Shown: positions 38,401 through 50,507 of the stretch, one piece after another
Position numbering within the stretch: the first letter of the stretch is position 1
Layout: the number at the start of each line of letters is the position of its first letter
Origin: Capillidium heterosporum
Lineage: Eukaryota > Entomophthoromycota > Entomophthoromycetes > Entomophthorales > Capillidiaceae
Direction: 5' to 3'
Assembly (NCBI GenBank): GCA_016630905.1
Contig: WBMQ01000002.1
Coordinates: 1,116,001-1,180,000 of the forward strand
Length of the DNA: 64,000 nt
The notes under the pieces: model-generated
What the model saw: only the letters and a program-made list of their open reading frames with translations
What the model was told of the DNA's origin: nothing
The model's database searches: none
Made by a program: the position numbers and the translations under genes

Positions 38401-38991
38401 TGAGTTTTAAATTGAGTATAGAAGGACAGATGCACTTGGTAAGTTGAAGAAGCTTGGATTGGAACTTGTTCTCAATATATGTAAACTTCTAGGGGGTGTT
38501 TCGGGTTTGATTACCTGGTCTAGTCAATTTTGGGGAATTTTTCAGTACATGTGTTAATTGGTTTAAATTTGCAGAAACTGTATAAATCTACAGTTTATTA
38601 GATTTAACAAGAAACCAGAGTGGAACTGATAATTGAACAGATGGTATCAAAAATTTCGTCACAAGCTAAATTTATTGTCCAATTGACTTCAACCACAAAC
38701 TAGACTTAAATCCGAAGTTAGACTGAGTTGTGATCAGTTTTTAAAGCGCTTATAAGATTCCAAAGGTTTGAGGACCTACCAACTGAGATCAACATCCTTT
38801 TATAAGAAGCAAAAGAGATTTAATTTGAACAGTTTTAACGACATCCCCTTCCAGCTCAGTTCAAGTATACAATCCCAAAGCCCAGGCATCAGTACAATTT
38901 AACTTTGAAGCAACTTTGAAAGTCGATTGTATCTTAAATTCCAACTGTGCATTAATTAGTTAATTGGTAGGGATATAAAGTTCAACTAGCT

Positions 38992-41540
38992 ATGCGACTG
39001 ATAGTTTACTGGTGCCTTAAGTACCGCATTTACGGCTGCCGTACTGTACTCGGCATTCTTTGGTCCTTCCCAACAACACTTTTTTATAGCCGCTATACAA
39101 CTCTCCAACTCTTCTGCACCCCTTATGGTAGTTTTCTTATCCCCATCTGGTTTTAATTTTTATGTCTAGATTTTATTGAACTTTGGTATTTTCTGTACGT
39201 TGATGTTGGGGAAGTTACTTCAAACCATCTTCTTCGGACCTCTAAGGATGATAGAGGTTGAACATCTCTACGAGCGATCTTGGTTCGCTGTGACGGAGAC
39301 CTGCTTGGCTATGACTATATTTAGGGATGAGTTTGACACGCCATTTATTATAATGTTTACGACCTTGTTATTCATCAAAGTCTTTCATTGGCTGTGTCAG
39401 GATCGGGTCGACTTTGTAAGTGCTTTGGTTTGAATCAAGTTAATTTATAAAACGTAGATGGAGCAATCATTGCAAATCCCACTGCTGTTTCATGTGAGAA
39501 TGGTGACCCTTATGACGTGCTTATTATTCCTGGATTCGTTCCTCGTTTTTTACGCCTATAAGTATGCGGCACCTACATCTAGTATGCTCCTCGTGTTTGG
39601 ATTTGAGGTATTTTTATTCTAAAGCCACATATCCTAAGTTTTAAAAGTACGCCATATTGGCAACTGTACTACTGGCTACTTTTTCAAAGTATATCATCAA
39701 TGTTGTCGACTCCCGCTCAGAGGATACTTGGGAGAACAAGTCAAACTATATTTTCTACCTGGAGCTGGTCACTGGTAACTACTTATCAATATTCTTTGAT
39801 TTATTTTTGGTTTAGATTTCAGCAAGCTAGTCATCTATGTCATATTTTTTGTTATTGTACTGTCTCTGTACAGCATCCCACTACACATTATTCGCGACAT
39901 CTATGTTACCTTACGGTCCTTCCTCCAGAAGTGTGCTGATCTGATGCGTCGACGCCAAGCGACTCGTAACATGAACGAGAGCTACCCTGACGCCAGTCCT
40001 GAGGAACTGGAGCGGATGACAGATCCCACTTGTATAATCTGTAGGGAGGAGATGCGCCACCGAGACTGACAGCCAACCCCAACCAACCACGGGAAGGTAG
40101 AGGACCCGTCACCTCTGAGACTCCCAAGAAACTGCCCTGTGGCCACATCTTCCATCTGGCCTGCCTACGCAGTTGGCTAGAACGCCAACAGAGTTGTCCT
40201 ACCTGTAGATCTCCCGTTATTACCCAGGAACCACCAGCACCCGCCGCTCAGCAACAGCCACCTCAACCACTCCGCAACCCATTCCAAGCTCAACCTCCTC
40301 ACTTTCAACAACAAGAAAGGGTTGATCCTAACGGCAATCAACCGCTCGCTGGGTTCCAAGCCCCTAATCCAAACCAGCCTCCCACTTCCGACGGTAACGC
40401 GAATCCAATACAACACAACCATTTCACAGATAGCACACATGAACTGCAGCATGATGGTACACCACATTCCCACCACCAGCAGCCTTTCCACAGTCCCTAC
40501 TTTTGATTCGACGTCTCCTCCCAACCGACTGCCTTCTATCATCCCATTCAACTCCCATACCTCGGTAAGCATGGCAACGATGCCTACCCGACCTCGATCC
40601 CCCAATTCAGATATTCGTTCTCGCTATTCCTCCTCTTCTTTCGCTTACTCAACCGAGTCCGCGACCCAATTTGGCAATTCGGTTGCTGAGGCAGACAGGG
40701 CGGCGTTGATCCAGCAGATTCAAGCCATCGGTCAAGCTCAGATGAACCGAGAGAATGCTGAACGTGTTCTTGAGGAGATGTTGGCGCGCATTGACAGTCG
40801 AAGTTCACGACCTAGCCAGGACCATGACGCTAGTCTCAGGTTTAGGGGTGGAAATCAACCAATTTTCCAGGGTCGTAATGTAGGACCGTCTACTGGTACC
40901 AGTTTCGGAAACTTTGGGCCTTCCTTTGGCCGTACTCCCAACATAGGTTCTTCGACTGGTACCAGTACTAGTTCCAATCTCCCAAACTTTAGACCTTCCT
41001 TTGGAGCCAATTCTAACATGAGATCTTCGACCGGCGCTGATCTTTTTGGATCGTCCACTGGTAACAGTACCAGCACCGGCTACCGGCTTTGAAAACTTTA
41101 GGCCTTCTGATGGTTCCAGCCCCAACTTTGGATCATCCACGAGCGTCAGTGCTGGTACCAATCTTTTTGGATCATCCACGGATACTGGTACTACTACTGG
41201 TTTTGGAAACTTCAAACCTTCCTTTGGATCTTCGACTGGTTTCAAATTCGGCTCCAGTTCCAGTACTGACCCTAACTTGGCTTCGAGTGGGACTATAAAG
41301 CACTGGACCCAAGATGATAAGACAGTCCATTCCAGCCGCCTTCCTACACTCTCCGACATGTCCATTGGCGCCAATGCCAACCTCAACCCTAGTACAACAT
41401 CCCCTGATTCAATTAAGAATCCATCTGATGACCCAACTCCAGAAAACCAATCTAACCAAGGGGATGAGGATTTTGTCACTGTGGAGGATGCAGAGGATGA
41501 TGACGATTATCCAATTGGTATAAAGAGGAAAATGGGTTAA
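38992..41540 (+). CDS. HRD1: Hrd1-type ER E3 ubiquitin ligase, several frame breaks
   Basis: Five exons (38992-39127, 39170-39415, 39458-39607, 39648-39774, 39816-41540). The start MRLIVY, the signature EVEHLYERSWFAVTET, and DRVDF are Hrd1 hallmarks, with about six membrane helices. A RING-H2 domain has CIICREEM, then LPCGHIFHLACLRSWLERQQ and CPTC. Hrd1 ubiquitinates ER-associated degradation clients. The long tail is Gln/Pro-rich, then has repeats of Ser-Thr-Gly with FGNF/PSFG units, then is acidic. The frame changes by one surplus base near 39010 (codon 7), 40498-40504 and 41081, and by net +2 (or -1) between 40067 and 40097 within the RING insert. With these corrected the product is about 792 aa. 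Confidence 0.9.
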
Positions 41541-42208
41541 CAGGAGGTTAAAAAACTGTGGAAGAAGTTTGCTTTTTTACTAGTTAAGATAAGATGTTTA
41601 TGCTACAATGTCATTAAAGAAGCCTATTTGGTTATCGTTGTATGTTTGATAATTTATAGCTTAAATAGTATAAAGTATGTATTTTTCTTAATTTAGGGTT
41701 TTTACTTAATCTGATAATTGATTGAATTTGTCTGCTATCCTACCTGACATTTCCAAAAGACTTTATTGATTTAGATATCAATACAACGATATAAACAAAA
41801 ATATCAAAGTCGATTACTTGGAATTAGCTGAAGGTTCCTTTATTAGCTGCTAACACACCTATATATTTATATTGCTCGACAACTCCTCAATTCAAAAATT
41901 GAAGACCAAGCATTTCAACCCCAACTGATTCCTATTCCCAACCAACTGTAAAGTTGGACCAGGATAGCCGAAATTTATATATAGTCTATCCTTTTCTAGA
42001 CATTACTTTCTCACATAAAATTAAATGAAAGCCGGTATATCATATTAGATTGTTTAGTAAAAATATGAAGAGTATGTAACATCGAGGCCATCTCATCAAA
42101 TCAAAGTTAGTAAAGTCTGGTATTGTTAATTAACCCGGCTCTGATTGCATACTCCTCTTTATCCGCCTCTGACATCTCAGTTGGAGGATTTAGCCCATCT
42201 ATTAAAAT
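41541..42208. other. Convergent spacer
   Basis: AT-rich 3' regions of the Hrd1 and GPCR genes; no gene seen. Confidence 0.5.
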
Positions 42209-43313
42209 TTAGTGTAGAGTCAACGGAGAAATTTTACTCTGGTCATGGCTTTCATCTTGAAAATCATAAGGTACCAGCTGGTTGCCCTCCTTGATGCATT
42301 GTAATAGGGCGATATGAAAGGTAGGGTCCAATAAGAACGCAATACAGTTGAACGTACCGATTAAAGCTTCGACGATTAGTTAATAATGTACTAAAACTTA
42401 CCGTTCCCGAACCCTGACCACAACTTCAGTATATCACTATCATAGCCAAATAAAGTCGTAATACTTCGCACTACAAATCCACTTAGGCATATGAAACAGG
42501 TCAGTGGGTAGAATGTACTGCAAATGATTAATTTTAAACAGATACAACATTTACATCCTTGAAATTAATTTCTTGATAAACCGGATCTGTTGGGCTGCTT
42601 CGTTGGAAGTACTCCCTTCTGAGTCTAAAGTGTTAGGTGTTATGTCACTAATTCGCTTTGATAGCTTCAAAATAACTAGGAAAGAGACAACCCCACAGTA
42701 CATCATAGTTATCAACAATATGCTATTCAACAGCAATTGGTTCAAAAGCTGCTGTTGGGGGTGGTCTTTTCTTATATAGCAGTGCCCAAACTCATCGATT
42801 CCAAAAACCTTCAGTTCTAAAACCAATAAGTTATATTAATGGGAGTATAGCTTACCGTAGGGTGGTACTGATAATATGAGGGATAAACCTAATGACCCAG
42901 CCCAGTAGAGAATCTCCCACCTAATATTGAATGGCCTTTTCTGTAGAAATACCAGGTGTAGGTTGATGGATATACATATGTTTAGGAAGCAGTACAGCTG
43001 TCTACCAAACATTCTAGAGAAACCTATGAATTCGCAGCAGAATCCTGGTTTAGAAGTGGCGTAGTAGTTTCCAATCATGTGATTGAAGAGATCCGTCAAA
43101 GCTACCCCAGTTTGCAGTCGAAGGCTTATACGATTTACGAACTCGCGTTTGTAACAGACTATATAGTTGAGTATAGGATAGTAAGTAAAGCTTACATAGG
43201 ATCGCCATCATCATAAGAGGTATCATTGATAGAAACAAACTTATATTTCCCAAGTGTGGAACGACGTCTTTGAATAGTAGGATTGTTGTGCTTGGAGCTT
43301 GTGCTTCGGCCAT
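42209..43313 (-). CDS. Seven-helix receptor, cAMP-receptor-like GPCR
   Basis: Five exons on the minus strand (43313-43196, 43158-42856, 42816-42555, 42517-42402, 42366-42209), the last intron only 35 nt; 318 aa. Seven hydrophobic segments follow a short N-terminus. Landmarks: TDLFNHMIGNYY, GFCCEFIGFSRMFGRQLYC and CFLNICISINLHLVF for helices 2-3, a polar loop between helices 5 and 6, and FNCIAFLLDPTF in helix 7. This arrangement resembles class E (slime-mould cAMP receptor) and related fungal receptors. Ligand unknown. A decayed copy lies at 46065-46960. The gene is intact. Confidence 0.75.
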
Positions 43314-44244
43314 GTTGGTAAGGTGTTTGGAATTGATGGTAAGTAAAGCAAGAACTCATGATGGTTTGAGACAGTTCTTTCAAGATGCGATTGATTTTTG
43401 GTGAACAGGTGACTGCAGCTTTAACTTATCCTTCGGATATTTAGATTATTAGAGCCAATAAAAGCAAAGTAGATAAGATATTGTTCGTGGCGAACTTGTT
43501 CGATCAACCTAAAAGTCTAAATTGGAAATGCTAGCATTCACTTGAGTAAACTACTTGGCTAATATAGCTGTGTAAATTTTACTTTATCTGAGTTTGTTTG
43601 ATATTAGGCTTATAGTTTTCTGATTTAGCTTAGTTTATACAAAATGAAACTATCAAGTCCAATATATTTTTATATCTCCGACAAGGAAACTCAGTGTCCT
43701 TTTTACATCACATCGACAACTACTGCAAATAAACAACTACTAAACTGACTACATCCTTATATATCACCGTATCTACGAACTTTTAATAAACCATCCTTGA
43801 ACAGCATATTTATAGCTTTTCAACTAGAAATTTCTATAAACTGCTGTGGTACTTACCTAAAAATGAATTATAAAGTCTAAAACAAACGTAAAGTTGGTTA
43901 GTCCTACTGTATATGCCAAAACACGGCATATTGAACATCATCAGAGAATTTCAAATTCAAATGGCATAAATGTCAATTCCACAAGCTATAAACGCTGATA
44001 TGTTCCGAAATATATATTGTTATTTGTATATTCGATTGCCAAACTTTATCCAAGATTCCTGAACACAGCACTCCAAGATTGGCAAAGTTTCATTAAGTTG
44101 AAACCTAGCACGTCGAAACTATAAATATTTTTAGAAAGCTTCAAAGGCATATAGAACCATCACTGTCATCTTTCAAAAACCTATTTATACTGGAGCTTGG
44201 CATACCAGTCCGAATTATTTTCTCAGATTTTAAGAGCTTCAATA
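43314..44244. other. Divergent spacer between GPCR and kelch gene
   Basis: AT-rich. A TATA-like CTATAAATA stands near 44119, about 125 bp before the kelch ATG. No gene seen. Confidence 0.45.
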
Positions 44245-45673
44245 ATGTCCTTCAAGCTTTCTTTATTTATATTGACGACTCTGTTCCAGGTATACATCAG
44301 CCAAATCCTGTATGGAGGTGGATGTGGCATAGTTAGCAACAAAATGTACTATTTAGGCGGCAAATTGAATGAGCAGGACAACTATCACATCTATCAACTT
44401 AACTTGGAGCAAGGTTTCTCCCTAAACCAAGACCAGACTTACGACGTATACAGTGAGATGACGGTAAAGCCTTCTTTATATCCTAATGTAGTAAGTAGAG
44501 GCTCCTTGTACGAAGACATCTACTACCTAGGCGGCATAGGATCCAATCAAACCAACAACTTTTACTTCTTCAACACAATCAACAAGAAGTTTACTTTGGA
44601 TTCTAAGAGCAGTTCGCGGGAAATATTACAGTTGGCAACCTTTTTACGGAACCCCCAGGACCAAGATAAGTTCATCATGTACGGTGGTACCAACGACTCG
44701 ACACAAGCGCTTACTCCCAATTTCAACATTCCAGTTCGAATTGACAACGATACCAAAGACAAAATCTCCATCTACTCCATGTCGCAACGCAGTTGGACTG
44801 ACCAACCTTTAGACCAGCCCTTTTCCAACTCAAGGTACGACCACAGTGCTTCTATTATACGTAACCAACTGGTTCCTAGTTGGTGGTCAGTATCAGAATG
44901 GAACTATGGTGCCTATGGACCAAATTACTTTGATCGACCTCAAAAGCTTTCAAGTTACTAATGTGGTAGCTAGTGGCGACATACCCAAGTCTAGGATTGG
45001 CTCTACGTTAGTATCTATCAACCAAGAGACTAACTTAGTACTTACAGGAGGGTCCTTGGACTTAGATTTGAAGACGTTCGGCCAGACTGTTTATATATTG
45101 GATACCATAACCTACCAGTGGTACAAAATCAACAAGAATACCGATGTCACCCAGACGGTTGGGTATAGAAGTTGCTGTTTGAATTACAACGGGTACATCA
45201 TCTACGCTACTGGATATAAGAACGACATCAACAATAAGAGATTCGTCAACGTTATGGATAGTTCCACTTTCAACTTTTTGAAGTACTTTCCCGGTTCTAA
45301 GGAGAAATCCAACTCCAATCAATTGCCAGTATGGGCCATAATCGTCATTGTGGTTGCTTCCTTGGCACTTTTAGGCATTGCTATTTACTTTTCAGTTATC
45401 TTCATACGATGTAGGAGGGCTAAGAAGAATCTTAATGAAAAGAACTTGGAGTTTATTGAGCCTATCAATCAAGTTGACTTGATAACGGACGATATCAAGT
45501 GGGATGACAATCAGTTTTCAACTAATTACGAGAACCACCTGTTTAGCTTAGATTCCAACACCGTCATCATAGAGAATAGACAGCTGAACTATAGGAGTCA
45601 TGGTAACGGAAACGACAGCTCCAGCCAGAGTAAGAGGAATTCAGATGGGAGTACCCATACGATTGTCAATTGA
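44245..45673 (+). CDS. Type I membrane kelch-repeat protein, one +1 break
   Basis: The ATG at 44245 gives a signal peptide (MSFKLSLFILTTLFQVYIS). An ectodomain of kelch-like blades follows (GGGCGIVSNKMYYLGGK, YYLGGIGSN, MYGGTND, FLVGGQYQNG and others), then one membrane helix (WAIIVIVVASLALLGIAIYF, about residues 362-381) followed by a basic stop-transfer RCRRAKK and a cytoplasmic tail of about 85 aa. A beta-propeller with a transmembrane anchor suggests a surface or secretory-pathway adhesion or receptor role; no orthologue is recognised. The frame changes by one surplus base at 44866-44875, in the blade that reads FLVGGQYQNG; skipping it gives 475 aa. Confidence 0.83.
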
Positions 45674-46064
45674 ATCGAGTTTGATATGATATTTGAGGGT
45701 TGGAACCTATATTTAAATTATTATAGCCTTATATGAAGCGTTATAGAAGTAGTATTGCATTTATTAAAAGTTTAATTCTAAAGTAGTAGGTGATTCCATA
45801 TTATTTATTTCAAATGTACATCCAATAGCAAGTTTCTTCTGCTTAATTTAAGTATAATGTGTACAAACCAATAGTCAACCTGTTTTATAACTTGCGTATA
45901 TGGCCACGAACTCTTTACAGATTTGATTTATGACCCAGTTTGAACAAAGAGTGCAAAATTTAATCTAGTAGTTCCCTATATAGATTTAACAGCATATTTC
46001 TATCCGTTATTCCACTAATTATATATATATACTATGTAGTTTTATAGTACCCTACTATACTTTC
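45674..46064. other. Spacer between kelch gene and GPCR pseudogene
   Basis: AT-rich. The first exon of the GPCR pseudogene would be expected here but was not found. Confidence 0.45.
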
Positions 46065-46960
46065 ATTTAGTTTACTACAAGCATGGGTTTATCAACCGTA
46101 TCAGCCTACACCTATAAACTGAGATAACTTTAATCGATCTATTCAACCACATTGTAGGAAACTACTACACTAAGATACCTGTTGGATTTATTTGCGATCT
46201 CAGAGTTCTCTAAGGTATTTGGTAGACAGTTATACTGCTTCCTGAACATATCCATAGCCGTCGACTTGCACTTGGTATTCTTAAAGAATAAAGCTTTCGA
46301 CTCCAGTAAGAGTCGTTTTACTGGTTTGAATCGATTGGTTTGTCCCTCACACTATCGTGTTCTTATAGTAACTAAATTTGTAGTACTCAGCTATTTTAGA
46401 TTAGAGCTTTCGGCAAGAGTAGATTTGACTTTTGCTACATAAGTAAGGATTTCTTCCAATATAAGTTACTGAATCTGTTCCTATTGGTTATTGATTTGTT
46501 GATAACTATGATATACTGCTCCGTCATAGCTATGTTAGTTTTGTCCAAGCTGCAGCGCAAAACCTACGCCGTAGCACCAACTACCATCAGCTCAAGCGAG
46601 GAAGAGAAAAGCGGTATATCGAAATATTTTCAATTCAACAGTAAACTCATATTGAGAATGTATCAACTTTTTTATCTGTTGTCAGTTTTTAACACTCTTT
46701 ATTTCATATTCTGCCTCGTCAACTTAAATGAGTTTGTCGTTCGAAGTTTGGCCAGCTTGGCTAACTACAACAGTGATTTACTGAAGGCAGGTCAGGATTT
46801 GAAAACGGTAGGGTTTATAGTATCTCACTGAACTAACTTTTGAAACTTCAATCGGTACGTTCAACTGTATCGCCTTCCTACTGGACCCTACTTTCCACAT
46901 GGCTTTAACTCAGTACTTATTGAAGGAAACTAATTAGTACCTTTTATCTTCTACAATGAG
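46065..46960 (+). pseudogene. Decayed copy of the cAMP-receptor-like GPCR
   Basis: It matches the intact receptor at 42209-43313 over exons 2 to 5: DLFNHIVGNYY, VFGRQLYCFLNISIAVDLHLVF, LLITMIYCSVIAMLVLSK, EFVVRSL and FNCIAFLLDPTF are all visible. Defects are mixed: an in-frame TAA where the intact copy has CAA (near 46115), a shift near 46185 (25 nt where the intact copy has 27), a net loss near 46310, and further trouble near 46415. Exon 1 is not seen. This is a normal pseudogene, in contrast to the single +1 breaks elsewhere. Confidence 0.8.
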
Positions 46961-48084
46961 AATTTTAAATGAAAGAAGGGTTTACAAAGAATTATTTCAA
47001 TAAATCGATACCAAAGAGTATAGGAAGAAGGCAGTATTGGTGAAGCAGAGTAGAATCTTCTAACCTATAAACAATTCAATAGCTTATTTATACATTTGAT
47101 CTTAATACTTATGTTTAGGCTGTATATTTTTGGAATTGACGGAGTTGCCATTGAAGTTCAAATCATTTATAAATATTATCGGAGGCCTTAGTTCGTATTC
47201 TATTGAATATAGCGAATGTACTATATTAGATTTATCTGTTGTAAGTTTAGCTTTATGAATTTTATAGATGAAAGCGTCTGTTTATAATATTAATAGATCA
47301 AATATATAATTTTAATGAAAATAGCCTCCTTTTACTTACGATATGACATCCAATCTCTATTTATTTGAATATGGATGATGTGTAACAAATATATTCTTTC
47401 TAGCTAAGCTTTTAAACGGAAAATTATGTTTTCCTTACTATTCAATCTATTCATCTAAACCTTTGAATATACATCGCTCTATAGATTCCAAGATATGCTA
47501 TTGCAATTTAATTGGAAATGAGTAAAGCTTACAATCTTATTAGACTTTATTATATATAGTTGTCATATCTATACAAGCTTTATATAATTCAAAATAGTAG
47601 ATTATTTTTTATCACCAAAAGAATAATTTTTTGCCAACCTTGCGACACTTGTATAAGTTTAAATTTGCATAGGCTTCAAATATACCAGGCCCCCATCTAT
47701 TTTCACAGTATACTTACGTCCTAGTAAATCTTAAGTCTTTGATAGCAATTTGACAGAATGAGGGGTTATCTATTATAAATACACTATACATAAAGAATAT
47801 ACTATAATTTTACATAAAAACAGAAAATATATTTAAACGTCAAAATATCAAAGTATAAACTATACGGTATATATATTGGTATATAAACTCCCAAACTTTT
47901 ATAGGGTAGATTATCTTCTTTTACCTTCCTATCCATGGGTTAGAAATGGGACGGGTAACGCTCAGATGGTTGGTTGGAAAGGTGACGATGGCGAGAAATA
48001 GGAGGAGGAGTAGGAGAACGCGAGGTAGTAGAAGATAAAGAAGAGTACCCAAAACCCATTTATCAAGAACTCTAGGTGAGGAGC
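46961..48084. other. AT-rich spacer before eIF4E
   Basis: No gene seen; the right part (about 47900-48084) is the 3' region of eIF4E. Confidence 0.5.
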
Positions 48085-49007
48085 TTAGAGTTGGAGACGG
48101 TTGTTACGGTCGGCCCCTTTACCAGCATCGCTGTGGGGCTGGAACTCCATAACATACTTGGAATTTAAATCTATGGAGGCTCTAAACTTTTGACTATAAC
48201 CGAAAGAAAATAAGCAGTTAGTATACATTTGACTAAAAAAGGTACCCAAGAGCCATCAGCTTTTCTTGATTGTCTATTGAACGGGTCCATAATGATAACC
48301 TGAAGAAGGATTTACGGGCTGAAACGACTACTCCACAGATCTCTTCTGGGTAAGGAGAAGCTTCTCCTATGCAGTACAGCAACTAAGAAATGGTAAGTAC
48401 CAGGTACCAATGACAAATTTAGATAAATTGACGCTAAAAGAAGATAAAGATATAAAATAAACCCTTACCGAGTATAACCAGTAGTTGTCAATAACCCCTA
48501 ACTCCTTTCCAATTCCTACCTGGAAAGTCCAACGACCCCCATGCTCGTTGTTCTTATCCTCCCAAGCCGGTCTAATACCTTCCCGAAATAAATGGAAGTT
48601 AGAGTTGGTTGATAATCTTGAAGCTACATTGACGTTATTGTAGGTTCTAAAATTAAAAGTGAAATAGAAATATCAAGTTAGTTTACATTAGTTTTTAAGC
48701 ATAAAATTTACCCCCAGAAATCTTCCACCGTGTCAAAGGTAATAACGGGGTTCAAATTTTGAGTCCACTGTTTCTGGGAAGTCTTCTTAGCTTGGGAGTC
48801 GTACCACAACGTCCACTTACTTTCCAATGGATGCTTGATGTTGTAGTTGATGGGGTCGGTAAAAACGGTCTTGACATCTTCAGTTGGTAGGTCCATCTCG
48901 AAACTTGGCTCCTTATTACCTACTTCCTCCTGGGCTACCTTTTCCAAAGATTCCAAGCCGGCACCTTTACCGTTAACAGTCGCTTCTTTTTCTATTAGCT
49001 CACTCAT
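48085..49007 (-). CDS. EIF4E: Translation initiation factor eIF4E
   Basis: Four exons on the minus strand (49007-48712, 48646-48469, 48382-48246, 48193-48085) encode 239 aa. After an acidic N-terminal extension of about 55 aa the core begins HPLESKWTLWYDS; cap-sandwich tryptophans are found in VEDFWGTYNN and in the PAWEDKNNEHGGRWTF segment, which also carries the conserved Glu. It binds the mRNA 5' cap and eIF4G. A small gene ends 108 bp upstream on the same strand. Intact, all phases close. Confidence 0.92.
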
Positions 49008-49115
49008 AGTTTCAGCTTTAGTTTTGTTGAATTAGAAGTAGTGGAATGCTTAACAACCTCTAATGGCTTCTACTAATGCTTCCTTATTTTTATATTTTAA
49101 GATAAGGAATCTATT

Positions 49116-49515
49116 CTAGTGTTGAGGAACTTTAAACTTTGAACCAATGATATGTGGTCTCTGGAGTTTAAAGTAGTTTATGACGTGAATTTGGAGAGGT
49201 TGTACAAGAAAAAGTTTTTTAGGTAGGTATAGCAAGAAAACTTTTTAAAAGGCATTTTCAACAACAGCGGTTTAGGAATAGAAAGCCTATGGGTAGGTTA
49301 CCTTTACTGAATCTACAAGCTTTAACTACAGCCACTGCACTATATCCAAAACCCAACATCGCTATAATGTGGGGGTAGAAACCCTTTAAATTTAAAGGGA
49401 TGTCGAATATTACATCTCCAGGTTCTTGACATTCTGTGTAAACTATGGCACCTATGTCTAATAAGTTTCGTTTCAATAGCTCGATGTATTGGGTTTCAAT
49501 CATTTGTATAGACAT
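49116..49515 (-). CDS. Unknown 112-aa protein
   Basis: Two exons on the minus strand (49515-49302, 49240-49116), intron 61 nt, phases close to 112 aa. The N-terminus MSIQMIETQYIELLKRNLLD is helical; a hydrophobic, Gly-containing segment follows (HIIAMLGFGYSAVAVVKACRF); the end is basic (IIGSKFKVPQH). I do not recognise it. Size and features would suit a small membrane or mitochondrial protein. It is the upstream same-strand neighbour of eIF4E. Confidence 0.55.
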
Positions 49516-50125
49516 GTGTAAGACAATGGTTTAATTCGATTTGCAGGATATATATGGATAGCGCTTTTTGAAAGCCACCAATTTCATGACGTCAGAATAC
49601 ATATAACGATAGTAGAATCATTGAAGTTTATAAGCTCACATACGAAATGTTTTAGATTGGCCTATTGGTATTTAAAAAGCGTATCCTATATAGTGATGGT
49701 GTACGATATCCAAATGTCAGGCTTTCATCCAACAATCTAGAAAGAGATTCCTTGTGTCAGAACTGTAGGAAAAAGCGTAGTTTGAAGCTCAATTTCGCAA
49801 ATATTTAATTAATATATAACTCATTGAAACATAGCATAGACATATATATTCAACCATAAGTTTTAAATCTGATGTTTAAATATCGGCAGTATTTCATTGC
49901 TTACGTAGCCTTAGAGACTGACATGGATGCGAGCTTTAGAATCTACATATAGTCTAAGATCAATGACTAGACTATAATTTAATAGTACTCTTTAAGCTGT
50001 AGTTTTGAATCAACTTTGATTTATTGACGAGAAAAATTGCATTTATGAATATAAAAGTTTATCGTATATAGCTAATCCAATCTAGATCTTAATCAACGTG
50101 CCAAATAAAAGGTGTCTTATTGGCC
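49516..50125. other. Spacer
   Basis: AT-rich, no gene seen. Confidence 0.5.
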
Positions 50126-50507
50126 ATGAATCAAAACCCACTATTTACCTCCCATCTCTTCAACGAAACCTCTACTCTACCAAGCTCTCAATCTAAACAG
50201 CCAAGAACTACTATTCATCCCAGCTTACTATCCTCCATAAAACTTTATCGCTTTACAAGGAGATTGTTAAAACATAAGTCAAGTCTAGGAGCAAATGTAT
50301 AGTGAGGATAAAAGGGATTCCACAGATAAAGATTCTAGAAGTTGGAATACCGATGCTAGATCAATAAGGTTCTACGTTCCGATATTCCCTTTAAACTTAA
50401 GGGCAACTAGGTTTCACAGCAGGAAAAAGTCTTACCATATCGCATATTACTATTTTAACAGCGACTTTTTGCCTTTATACAGACAGTTGTCCTTATCAAT
50501 CTTGTAA
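50126..50507 (+). CDS. Candidate small protein with one possible +1 break
   Basis: Two overlapping open frames (50126-50302 and 50295-50507) differ by one base in the +1 direction, the same relation seen in well-identified genes here. Joined near 50295-50300 they would give about 126 aa, Ser/Thr/Lys-rich with a basic middle and an aromatic C-terminal third. No homology is recognised, so this is a weak call; each piece might also be chance. Confidence 0.3.

Noticed and set aside
42402-42517. A suspected +1 break in exon 4 of the intact GPCR
   Set aside because: On recounting the bases the exon reads continuously through GFVVRS and the phases close; the extra base was a reading error of mine.
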